Positions 25,792 through 33,483 of a DNA stretch of 64,000 nucleotides are shown here, piece by piece (positions within the stretch are counted from its first letter, which is position 1; every line of letters begins with the position of its first letter). Source of the DNA: Photobacterium chitinilyticum (GTDB lineage Bacteria > Pseudomonadota > Gammaproteobacteria > Enterobacterales > Vibrionaceae); assembly GCF_004104355.1 (NCBI RefSeq), contig NZ_RJLM01000002.1, positions 487,385 through 551,384 on the forward strand, in the 5' to 3' direction. Below the pieces are notes generated by a model. The model did no database searches. It worked only from the letters and a program-made list of their open reading frames with translations, and had not been told where the DNA came from. The position numbers and the translations under genes were made by a program.

Positions 25792-26088
25792 TCAGCCTCC
25801 GATCAACACGGTTGGCATTCCCATAACAATGGTTCCGCCATGGGCTGTGGTGTCTCCCATACGAGCCGCGGGCTTACTGTTTACCAGTACGGTAGCGCTG
25901 CCTTTCACCACACTGTCCGGTGGGCCGACGCAGATACATATCTGCCCCAATGTTGCCGCGGGCATATTGCCGATTAATACTGTTGTTGGCAGTGGGAGAA
26001 GTGGCCCTCCAACATGCGGGATCGGCACGACGGCCGGGGTTTGCATTGGGCAGACATGCATATCGGTAGCCCTTGCTGCTGGTAGCAT
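25792..26088 (-). CDS. PAAR-domain T6SS spike tip protein
   Basis: 98 residues, the size of a stand-alone PAAR protein. PAAR-type repeats are visible (VPIPHVGGPLLPLPTTVLIGNMPAATLGQICICVGPPD and SKPAARMGDTTAHGG). It caps the VgrG trimer and sharpens the spike. No C-terminal toxin extension. AGGAG precedes the ATG. It is the third and last gene of the vgrG operon, two bases after the linker gene, and has no effector gene after it. Confidence 0.9.
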   Translation of the reverse strand: MLPAARATDMHVCPMQTPAVVPIPHVGGPLLPLPTTVLIGNMPAATLGQICICVGPPDSVVKGSATVLVNSKPAARMGDTTAHGGTIVMGMPTVLIGG

Positions 26089-26090
26089 GA

Positions 26091-26660
26091 TTACACTCCT
26101 ATTTGACCATTACCGCCCTGCGCGATATGTAAACCGATTTTGAAATACTGTGCATAACGAGATTTTGCAGAGAGGCCGTCAGGCAATACTGCGCACAGAT
26201 TTACCGCGCCTGCTACTGCGTGGGAATATAAATATTCCGGCGGTGGTACCACAGGCTCTCCTGCCGCAATCATACTTCCGCCGCTCCAAAAAGCCGCCTG
26301 GGCTACCCAGCCTGCGCCGGTTTGTAACTGAGCCTGCTCTGCCATTTGCTCAGCAAACCGGCGAGAGGTTTCATCTGGCGTATGAACCCAGGCTTTTGCT
26401 GCCCGGATCGCATTGGCTTCATCCGGGCTCCAGTCATTTCGCTGATCAGCGCAGCAGCATGCCCACCAGACGGCTTCTCTTACGGGCAGGGCATGGGCGA
26501 TAAAGATGGCTGTATCGCTAAAAAACTCGGCTTTTATAGCTGCATCAATCAGGGCTGCCGGTTCAATATATTGTTCTACCAGCTCGAGGATCTCGTCGCT
26601 TGCTTCATAGCAGGACAAAATATCCTTGGCTGATTGGTGTGGGATCTTTAAATAAGTCAT
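26091..26660 (-). CDS. T6SS-associated protein between VgrG and PAAR (DUF6931-like)
   Basis: 189 residues, mostly helical, rich in Trp, Ala and acidic residues (VREAVWWACCCADQRNDWSPDEANAIRAAKAWVHTPDE). No signal peptide or membrane segment. It resembles the family found between vgrG and PAAR genes in several Vibrio T6SS loci (DUF6931, to my recollection), of unknown function; a loading adaptor for PAAR or an effector is plausible. It overlaps vgrG by one base (TAATG) and PAAR follows after two bases, so all three are translationally coupled. Confidence 0.6.
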   Translation of the reverse strand: MTYLKIPHQSAKDILSCYEASDEILELVEQYIEPAALIDAAIKAEFFSDTAIFIAHALPVREAVWWACCCADQRNDWSPDEANAIRAAKAWVHTPDETSRRFAEQMAEQAQLQTGAGWVAQAAFWSGGSMIAAGEPVVPPPEYLYSHAVAGAVNLCAVLPDGLSAKSRYAQYFKIGLHIAQGGNGQIGV

Positions 26661-28666
26661 TAGTTAACCTTCGCTATTGCACCCTGGATCTGAACCATCG
26701 CACCCGCTTTTACTTGTGTCATTGCGCTACCGTTTACTTCGACCAGCGCTCCTTTGACATCGGTTTTCGCCTGACTTTCGATGGTAACCATTGCGGCTTT
26801 CATTTCTGCTTTTGCCTGCCCTTTTATTGATATCTGCGCGCCTGAAATCTTAATCCCGCTTTGGCTGAGTTCAATAGAGGTACTGCCAACGGAGAGTTTG
26901 ATTTTGGTTTGGCCTTTGATGTCGATGCTCTGGCCATCGACGAGGACCTTGGATGAGGCACTTATTTCTGCGTTTTTACCGGCTTTGCTATTAATGGTGG
27001 CATCAGATTGTAATGATAGATCTTTTTTGGCGCTGGCCGAGAACTTATCCTCCGTTTCAAAGCCCATTGCTTCTTTGCTTTTCCAACTGACAGTTTTTTC
27101 GGCCTCTAGGCTGGCAAGTCCTTTGATGGTTTGTTTGAGGTCATTTTTGACATTGATATTGAAATCTTTCTCGGCCTGGAGGAATACTTCTTCTTTGTCT
27201 TTTTTGTCCTCAAACCTGAGTTCATTGGCGGTGTTACTGCTGCCCTTGGGGGTGGATCTTGTCTTTATACCGCTCTGGGTTGCAGCGCTGTATGGAGGCT
27301 TGTTCTTGCCATTATATATCGAGCCTGAGATCACTGGACGGTCAGGGTCGCCATCAATGAAGCTTACCAGTACCTCGTCACCTATACGTGGAATGAACTG
27401 GATGCCAAAGCCATTGCTGGCAGTAGGCTGGGCGACAGGGATCCAGCATGAGCTGTTTTCGTCCTTTTTACCGTCTTTGTTCCAGTGGAAGTGAACCTTG
27501 ATCCGGCCGAGTTTATCTTGGTTGACTTCTTCTCCGCTGGGCCCGCTCACTTCTCCGCTCTGGATACTATGTATACGTGGTTTATCAATAAAAGCCGGTC
27601 GCCAAGCCACGCTTGCCGGGATACATTGGAAGTTGTTCTGATACTCGGTATGGGAGCCTGACTCACTGGCATCAAAGACGTGTTCTGCCTGGGTTATTAC
27701 ATATTCCTGGTTGAACGCGGCCTCGGTATGATCGGTAAGGGTAAAACGCATACCGGCACCGAGTGATGAAATTGCGGAGGAGGCTTGAACTATCACTTTC
27801 TGGCAATCGCGACTTTCCATCTGTCTTTTGGCGGCATCCCGAATGGCACTTTTAGTGGTATTACCCTGACCAAAAAAGTATTCGCTGAGGGCGCTATTTT
27901 TAACCGAGGCTGTCGTATTCCTCTCTCCACTGGTTAAACATTCGGCCAGTTCTTCACTATGGTCGGCTAGAGATAATTTACTGATGCCAAGTTGGTTCCG
28001 GTAGTGCCATTGGCTAATCGAAAATGTTTTGTCACTTGCTTGAATAACAAAAGGAACTACGCTGTTTTCTGCTTTAGCAAAATCCTGATTACTGTCCGCG
28101 ATGACGACGGTGGGCTGTCTGCCGCTATGGTCACAATGGTAGTGCCAGCCTTCGGATGCCATCAAGCGTTTAATAAAAATCAAGTCACTTTCATTATATT
28201 GAATGCAGTAGCTGTGTTTGATGCCTGCCCTACGAGGCGAAAGTTTGAAGTAGCTTTTTAAGCCGGAGTCGGACAATACCTTTTCTATGATTTGTTTTGT
28301 GGTCATGTCCTGAAAACTACGACTGGTTGTTCGGTAGGCAAAGATAGAAAGCGGGTCGATGGCTTCGACACGGTAAGTATAAAGTTGCTTGTTGATACTA
28401 AATTCAAGGTTTTCTAATGATGTGATTATGGCAAAGAAAGCTCGGGCTTTCTTTCTATGTCCTTCGATACCTGGCGAGTATTGAACCTCCAGAGTTTTAC
28501 CAAGGGCTTTCTCGGATAATTTTTCTTTTGAAATAAGAGTTGCCGTGAAACTTGAACTATCGGAGATCTGTTCTTTTATCGTTAAGTGGGTAACGATGTA
28601 CGGCCCTTTGCCATCCAACTTTGCAAGAATAGGGCGCTGTTCTTCATTATAATTGGGGGCTGACAT
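26660..28666 (-). CDS. vgrG: VgrG, T6SS spike protein
   Basis: 668 residues with the gp27-like N-terminal half, the OB-fold and DUF2345-like needle in the centre (DKLGRIKVHFHWNKDGKKDENSSCWIPVAQP, then GDEVLVSFIDGDPDRPVISGSIYN), and a long C-terminal beta-helical tail of repeated short strands (SIDIKGQTKIKLSVGSTSIELSQSGIKISGAQISIKGQ and so on, ending at AMVQIQGAIAKVN). No additional toxin domain: it is a structural spike. Its tail is longer than in short VgrGs. First gene of a three-gene unit divergent from the main T6SS operon, with its own promoter at 28718-28745. Confidence 0.95.
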   Translation of the reverse strand: MSAPNYNEEQRPILAKLDGKGPYIVTHLTIKEQISDSSSFTATLISKEKLSEKALGKTLEVQYSPGIEGHRKKARAFFAIITSLENLEFSINKQLYTYRVEAIDPLSIFAYRTTSRSFQDMTTKQIIEKVLSDSGLKSYFKLSPRRAGIKHSYCIQYNESDLIFIKRLMASEGWHYHCDHSGRQPTVVIADSNQDFAKAENSVVPFVIQASDKTFSISQWHYRNQLGISKLSLADHSEELAECLTSGERNTTASVKNSALSEYFFGQGNTTKSAIRDAAKRQMESRDCQKVIVQASSAISSLGAGMRFTLTDHTEAAFNQEYVITQAEHVFDASESGSHTEYQNNFQCIPASVAWRPAFIDKPRIHSIQSGEVSGPSGEEVNQDKLGRIKVHFHWNKDGKKDENSSCWIPVAQPTASNGFGIQFIPRIGDEVLVSFIDGDPDRPVISGSIYNGKNKPPYSAATQSGIKTRSTPKGSSNTANELRFEDKKDKEEVFLQAEKDFNINVKNDLKQTIKGLASLEAEKTVSWKSKEAMGFETEDKFSASAKKDLSLQSDATINSKAGKNAEISASSKVLVDGQSIDIKGQTKIKLSVGSTSIELSQSGIKISGAQISIKGQAKAEMKAAMVTIESQAKTDVKGALVEVNGSAMTQVKAGAMVQIQGAIAKVN

Positions 28667-28717
28667 GTCGTGACTCTCTTATTGTTCTACAAAGATTTTT
28701 AAAAACTCAAAAGTGAA

Positions 28718-28745
28718 AGCATATTAAGTTGAGATTGAGTGTCAA
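28718..28745 (-). promoter_or_regulatory. putative sigma70 promoter of the vgrG operon
   Basis: On the minus strand, -35 TTGACA (28740-28745) and -10 TATGCT (28718-28723) with 16-base spacing. Predicted start near 28711, giving a 5' leader of about 45 bases before the vgrG ATG at 28666. Confidence 0.5.
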
Positions 28746-29056
28746 GTGTTGCATTGCTGTTAAGTGCTGTTCTATTTTTGTTGGTTTTCATGGCGTGTTA
28801 ACAAAACTGGCCTTTAAAACTGACCTTTATTTATAAATCATCAAAGATGTTAAATATAATTATATATTAAATATACCTTTCAAACAGCTCAGATGAGTTT
28901 GTTTAATTGACCACCAAAAACTTAATATCATGAGTATATTAAGTAGGGTATAAAGGTGTAAATATATTACACCTTTAATGTGTCCAGTTAAACCTGCTTA
29001 TTCTAATTAATACTATCATTGCAAATAAAATAGCGTTTTAAAAATATTTTTCATGC

Positions 29057-29070
29057 TGAAATCGATTTCA
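29057..29070. promoter_or_regulatory. 14-base palindrome, possible LacI-type operator
   Basis: TGAAATCGATTTCA is a perfect palindrome in the divergent region. Its form (TGAAA-NCGN-TTTCA) resembles the operators bound by LacI/GalR-family proteins and the CRE consensus. No such regulator gene is present in the window, so assignment is speculative. Confidence 0.35.
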
Positions 29071-29437
29071 CTGGTGGATTCAGGTCAAAATATACCCCTT
29101 TAGTGTTATATGCAATTCCATTTATTGTCATATATTCCGAAATAAAGTATTCCAATGCGTCGCTTTAAGATGTCCAGTATTCAATACATATGTTTTGTGT
29201 GGTCTGATGAGGAAAAAAATATTGTTAAATTACATAATCAGCTGATAGGATTCACAAATTATATATTAAATGTAATTAATGATTATAAGCGCATGAGCAA
29301 CAGGTCTCATTGCCATGTACGGTTTTTTTTAATATTAAAATATATGCATGCAACTTGTTTTTTATTAAAGGGCTGTTGTAATTAGAATTATTAACAGCTT
29401 ATTTAGTGATTACTAATAAATATAAGTGACGGATACA

Positions 29438-30808
29438 ATGAAATTTACTGAGAGCCAACGTCAGGGTTTATTGTCGCCATTGATGGAAGATAGTTTCTGC
29501 GGCTTGTATTTAAAATCAGATAGGCAGGCATTTCGGCCGCTTCGCAATGAGTTCAATTTAGCTCAGACATCATTAAGAAAACTTACTCAACATCCTGAAT
29601 TGAGTGAGCTCGATGTATTACTGGAAGAGAACAGTAATAATTGGGACACATTGTCTACTAGCCTTGTCAATGTGTTTGCTAATTCATCCCGAGATATTGA
29701 ACTTGTGGGCTGGATGATGGCGGCACAAATTATTATTGACCCTAGTTTATCTGGGACTAAAGAAGCTGCTGCATGGTTTCAGGAATTAGTGACCAAGCAT
29801 TGGGACTCACTTCAGCCTATTTTGCCAGATAACAAAATTAAAGCAGAGGGTGACGGTGAGCGATCTCGTGAACGTAATGCATTTAAGGTCAAGGCATTTG
29901 TCCAGTTGGTTGGTGAGAGCGAAAATAGCGGCCTGCTGTATTCACCGCTGCTGATGACGCCATTAATTGGTGACTTGGACTACACCCTCTTCCAGAGTGA
30001 AGAGCATAAAGGTAATTTGTCTGATCTTCGCAGCCAATACCATAACCTTGCCCTGAGTCAGCGAGCAAAGGTGGTTGCACTTATCAACAACCTTGAAGCT
30101 ACCAAACAGAGCTTTGTTGCGATTGAGCAAAAAGTGACTGATATCTGTAAGCAAAATGGTCAGCCAACGGTTGGTTTTAATTTTGTTATTAGCCTAATAA
30201 ACAAGATGCTGCGTGCGATTGAATTCATCTCTGGGTTAACGGTAACAGCAGCCCCGCCGGTGAGCGATATACAGCCAGTGCCTGCTGTGCAAACGGAACA
30301 GGCTGTAGAGCACTCACAAGGAACCATTTCGGAATACGCTGATATGCAAGGGAACCCTGCTGCTACCCACACTGTTTCAATCTCATCACTTGCCGATCAG
30401 CAAGTGACTAACCGTGATCAGGCATTTCACCAAATACGAGATATTGCAGACTATTTCAGAAAAACTGAACCCCACAGCCCGGTGGCGTATTTGCTTGAGA
30501 AGGCCATACGCTGGGGGTATATGCCATTACCTGAACTAATGACTGAGTTGCTATCGAATCAACAAGAAACGATTGATCGGATATTCAACCTGACCGGGCT
30601 GGATGAAGAAGGGGCGATAACATTGCCTGAGGTTAATCATGCAGTGACTCCGTCTCCCATTCTATCTCCGTCGGCGGGCACGCACGAGCCAGAGCCAGCG
30701 GTAGAAATGAAGCCTGTTTCCCCTGTTATTGAAACAGAGAAAACACCTAATCAAGAACCACAAAAAACAGAGCAGCAAGCGAAATCTAACAATGCATTGC
30801 AGTGGTAG
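29438..30808 (+). CDS. tssA: TssA, T6SS baseplate/sheath cap protein
   Basis: 456 residues from ATG at 29438, which has an ACGGAT box; a GTG 12 bases upstream is an alternative. The N-terminal part carries the ImpA/TssA domain (YSPLLMTPLIGDL and DPSLSGTKEAAAWFQELVTKHWDSLQPILPDN), and a helical C-terminal domain with the RDQAFHQIRDIADYFRKTEPHSPVAYLLEKAIRWGYMPLPELM motif, of the VasJ/ImpA type. A proline/glutamate-rich tail follows. TssA organises sheath and tube assembly. First gene of the main T6SS operon. Confidence 0.88.
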   Translation: MKFTESQRQGLLSPLMEDSFCGLYLKSDRQAFRPLRNEFNLAQTSLRKLTQHPELSELDVLLEENSNNWDTLSTSLVNVFANSSRDIELVGWMMAAQIIIDPSLSGTKEAAAWFQELVTKHWDSLQPILPDNKIKAEGDGERSRERNAFKVKAFVQLVGESENSGLLYSPLLMTPLIGDLDYTLFQSEEHKGNLSDLRSQYHNLALSQRAKVVALINNLEATKQSFVAIEQKVTDICKQNGQPTVGFNFVISLINKMLRAIEFISGLTVTAAPPVSDIQPVPAVQTEQAVEHSQGTISEYADMQGNPAATHTVSISSLADQQVTNRDQAFHQIRDIADYFRKTEPHSPVAYLLEKAIRWGYMPLPELMTELLSNQQETIDRIFNLTGLDEEGAITLPEVNHAVTPSPILSPSAGTHEPEPAVEMKPVSPVIETEKTPNQEPQKTEQQAKSNNALQW

Positions 30809-30852
30809 ATCATGCTGTTACTGCTTAATCATAAAAAAAGAGGATAGTTATT

Positions 30853-31371
30853 ATGGCGAGCATTTACATGCGTATCGACGGTGTTCAAGTTGATGGCGGA
30901 GCAACCGTTGAAGGGTTGCCGGGCGAGGGTTGGTTCGCACTAAATTCATACAGCTGGGGTGCAGTACGTTCTGTTGCTATGGATATTGGTAACGGTACGA
31001 ATGCTGATTCAGGCATGGTTGCTATGAGTGAAGTGAACGTAACTAAGGAAGTGGACGGTGCATCTGAAGATCTGCTGTCTTTCCTATTCAGCCCTGGTCC
31101 TGAAGGCAAAGATGTTGAGATCGTTTTCACTAAGCCTGCACGCGACGGTTCTGGTGCAGAAATCTACTTCCAGGTGAAGCTGGATAAAGCCCGTCTTGTT
31201 TCATACAACGTAAGTGGTTCTGACGGTTCACAGCCATTTGAAAGCATTGCGCTTTCTTACATTCAGCTAGATCAGCTGCACTGGCATGAAGACAACGGCG
31301 GCAAAATGGAAAAAGGTGGTCTTGTTTCTTACCACGTACCACAAGGCAAGATGCTTTCAGGCTCGAAGTAA
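30853..31371 (+). CDS. hcp: Hcp (TssD), T6SS tail-tube protein
   Basis: 172 residues, the size and sequence of a Vibrio-type Hcp: MASIYMRIDGVQVDGGATVEGLPGEGWFALNSYSWG and SYNVSGSDGSQPFESIALSYIQLDQLHW. Hexamers stack into the tail tube. AGAGGA precedes the ATG. Its place as second gene, ahead of tssB, and the hairpin that follows suggest a short, abundant hcp transcript. Confidence 0.96.
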   Translation: MASIYMRIDGVQVDGGATVEGLPGEGWFALNSYSWGAVRSVAMDIGNGTNADSGMVAMSEVNVTKEVDGASEDLLSFLFSPGPEGKDVEIVFTKPARDGSGAEIYFQVKLDKARLVSYNVSGSDGSQPFESIALSYIQLDQLHWHEDNGGKMEKGGLVSYHVPQGKMLSGSK

Positions 31372-31376
31372 TCTGC

Positions 31377-31420
31377 AGTTGTGCGCCGTTGATAAAACGG
31401 CGCATAGCAACTGTTTTGTT
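31377..31420 (+). terminator. partial terminator after hcp
   Basis: Inner stem GCGCCGTT (31383-31390) with AACGGCGC (31396-31403), loop GATAA; outer arm AGTTG (31377-31381) with CAACT (31408-31412). A T-rich run GTTTTGTT follows. It probably stops part of the transcription between hcp and tssB. Confidence 0.7.
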
Positions 31421-31452
31421 AGGCTTCATCATTAATCAAAAGGTAGGGAAGC

Positions 31453-31962
31453 ATGGCTCTCAACTCGCAACATAAGCGTGTTAGCAAAAACCGCGTCAGC
31501 ATCACTTATGACGTAGAAACCAATGGTGCAACTGAAACAAAAGAACTGCCTTTTGTTGTGGGTGTTATTGGTGAGTTCTCTGGTCATAAGCCAGAAAGTG
31601 AAAAAGTCGATCTTGAAGAACGTGAATTTACCGGTGTCGATAAAGATAACTTCGACACTGTGATGGAACAGATCAGCCCAAGTCTGTCATACAAAGTCGA
31701 CAATAAACTGGCCAATGACAATAGCCAGTTTGAAGTGAACCTGAAGTTCAAATCCATGAAGGATTTCCACCCTGAGCACCTGGTTGAAAATATCGACCCG
31801 CTAAAACAGTTGGTTGATACTCGTAACCAGCTGAAAGTGCTGCTGAGCAAAGCCGATCGCTCTCGCGATCTAGAGCGACTGCTAAAAGAGCTGCTGCAAA
31901 GTGCAGATGCAATTCAGCATCTTGCCGGCGAACTGGGTGTCGAAAAAGGGGAGACAGAATAA
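31453..31962 (+). CDS. tssB: TssB (VipA), small sheath subunit
   Basis: 169 residues. The signature VSITYDVETNGATETKELPFVVGVIGEFSGH and FTGVDKDNFDTVMEQISPSLSYKVDN is that of TssB, which pairs with TssC to form the contractile sheath. AGGGAAG precedes the ATG. The stop overlaps the tssC start by one base (TAATG). Confidence 0.97.
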   Translation: MALNSQHKRVSKNRVSITYDVETNGATETKELPFVVGVIGEFSGHKPESEKVDLEEREFTGVDKDNFDTVMEQISPSLSYKVDNKLANDNSQFEVNLKFKSMKDFHPEHLVENIDPLKQLVDTRNQLKVLLSKADRSRDLERLLKELLQSADAIQHLAGELGVEKGETE

Positions 31963-33443
31963 TGTCGACTGAACAACAAGCTGTAGCTCAGCAAACTGAA
32001 GCGGCCGGCGTTGAAGCCGGTTTCCTGGATCGTGCGATTTCGGCTACGACACAAACCCCGGTTGATACCACCAAAGAATTGCTGTCTGTACTGACCTCGC
32101 AGGCGCTGGAAGGCACGGTAACCTGGGATAAGAACCTGACACTGACCATTGAGAAAGCGATTGCGGCGCTGGATGTGAAAATTTCAGATCAGCTTTCTAC
32201 AGTGATGAAAAATGAAGCTTTCCAGAAGCTGGAAGGTACATGGTTGGGTCTGCAGAAACTGGTAAAAAACAGTGAGCTGGGCCCAGACCTTAAAATCAAG
32301 CTGGCTGACTACACCAAAGACGAGCTGCTTGAGCAGTTTGAAGATGCGCCTGCCATTGACCGCAGCCGCTTGTTCACCATGATTTACCAAGAAGAATTCG
32401 GCACTGCCGGTGGCCAGCCTTACGGTGTGCTACTTGGTGATTACGAATTTGGCTACGGTGACGAAGACGTGGCCCTGCTTCGCTATATGGGTGAAGTAGC
32501 TGCCGCTTCGCATGCACCGTTTATTGCTGCTGCCAATGCGACGATGTTTGATTTTGAGTCGTTTGAAACTTTTAACGAAGGCAAACCAGTAGCTGCAGGC
32601 TTTGACTCGCCAGCCTATGCTAGCTGGAATGCGTTCCGTGAAAGCGATGATTCACGTTATGTTTCATTGACGCTGCCTAAAACTATCGCTCGCCTGCCTT
32701 ACGGGCAGGGTACGGTACCGGTGAGCTCTTTCCAGTATGAAGAATTTGCTACCGATGCAAATGGCAAGGCTGTACCTCAGTCTCAGGATGATTTCGTCTG
32801 GAGCAATGCCGCGTATGAATTCGGTCTGCTGCTGACCCAAGCTTATACTCAGTACGGTTGGTGTACGGCAATCCGTGGTACGGATAACGGCGGTAAGGTC
32901 GAGAATCTACCTAACTTCACCTATTTCTCACCAGCTGGCGACTTGCTCCAGCAGTGCCCGTCAGAAGTGAACCTGACCGATGAGCGTGAGAAAGAGCTAA
33001 GTGATTTGGGCTTCCTGCCTTTGGTGCATTACAAGAACACCAACTACGCGGTCTTTATGGGTGCGCAAACTGCCCATAAACCAAAAACGTATGTTGATCC
33101 TGATGCAACTGCGAATGCAGCAATTTCTGCACGTCTGCCGTATACAATGGCCAGTAGCCGTATTGCCCAGTACCTGAAAGTGATGGGCCGTGACCGTATC
33201 GGTTCGAACATTGATGCGGGTGAGATTGAGAAAGAACTGACCAACTGGATCCAGCAGTACGTTAACCCGAATGCAATTGGTAACGAAGCGAAAGCCAAGT
33301 ACCCACTTGTCGAAGCTCGGGTTGTTGTCGAGGAGCAGACGGGTCGTCCGGGTAGCTACTCAGCGATTGCCCACCTTCGCCCATGGTTACAAATGGAAGA
33401 ACTCACGACCTCGCTACGCATGGTCGCGAACATTCCTGGCTAA
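31962..33443 (+). CDS. tssC: TssC (VipB), large sheath subunit
   Basis: 493 residues, full family length. Contains LEGTWLGLQKLVKNSELGPDLKIK, the AGGQPYGVLLGDYEFG box and the C-terminal YPLVEARVVVEEQTGRPGSYSAIAHLRPWLQMEELTTSLRMVANIPG. Together with TssB it forms the contractile sheath. Overlaps tssB by one base. A second TssC-like gene follows 40 bases later, separated by a hairpin. Confidence 0.97.
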   Translation: MSTEQQAVAQQTEAAGVEAGFLDRAISATTQTPVDTTKELLSVLTSQALEGTVTWDKNLTLTIEKAIAALDVKISDQLSTVMKNEAFQKLEGTWLGLQKLVKNSELGPDLKIKLADYTKDELLEQFEDAPAIDRSRLFTMIYQEEFGTAGGQPYGVLLGDYEFGYGDEDVALLRYMGEVAAASHAPFIAAANATMFDFESFETFNEGKPVAAGFDSPAYASWNAFRESDDSRYVSLTLPKTIARLPYGQGTVPVSSFQYEEFATDANGKAVPQSQDDFVWSNAAYEFGLLLTQAYTQYGWCTAIRGTDNGGKVENLPNFTYFSPAGDLLQQCPSEVNLTDEREKELSDLGFLPLVHYKNTNYAVFMGAQTAHKPKTYVDPDATANAAISARLPYTMASSRIAQYLKVMGRDRIGSNIDAGEIEKELTNWIQQYVNPNAIGNEAKAKYPLVEARVVVEEQTGRPGSYSAIAHLRPWLQMEELTTSLRMVANIPG

Positions 33444-33451
33444 TCAAAATT

Positions 33452-33473
33452 CTCGGGAGCTTCGGCTCCCGAG
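33452..33473 (+). promoter_or_regulatory. UUCG tetraloop hairpin between tssC and tssC2
   Basis: Perfect nine-base arms (CTCGGGAGC at 33452-33460 and GCTCCCGAG at 33465-33473) with the exceptionally stable TTCG tetraloop, no T run. The Shine-Dalgarno of the next gene begins one base after the stem, and the next ATG is ten bases away. It looks like an mRNA-stability or translation-setting element. Confidence 0.7.
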
Positions 33474-33483
33474 CGGAGCATCT

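Larger units (their letters stand above)
28667..29437. other. AT-rich divergent control region of the T6SS
   Basis: About 770 bases between vgrG (minus) and tssA (plus), clearly more AT-rich than either side. It holds the vgrG promoter (28718-28745) and a perfect 14-base palindrome (29057-29070). A 76-codon frame at 29155-29385 has no ribosome site and looks like noise. No sigma54 -24/-12 pair was recognised. A 15-base AT-only word occurs at 28858 and 29257, which I attribute to composition. The region looks like a typical silenced, regulated T6SS promoter. Confidence 0.6.

Noticed and set aside
28858-29271. 15-base word AATTATATATTAAAT repeated at 28858 and 29257
   Set aside because: Purely A/T word in very AT-rich DNA; chance repeat is likely.
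29155-29385. 76-codon open frame in the T6SS control region
   Set aside because: No ribosome binding site, AT-driven amino acid content, no recognisable feature.
33271-33483. N-terminal extension of TssC2 into tssC
   Set aside because: The upstream open part is tssC read in another frame; the ATG at 33484 has a ribosome site and fits the TssC alignment.
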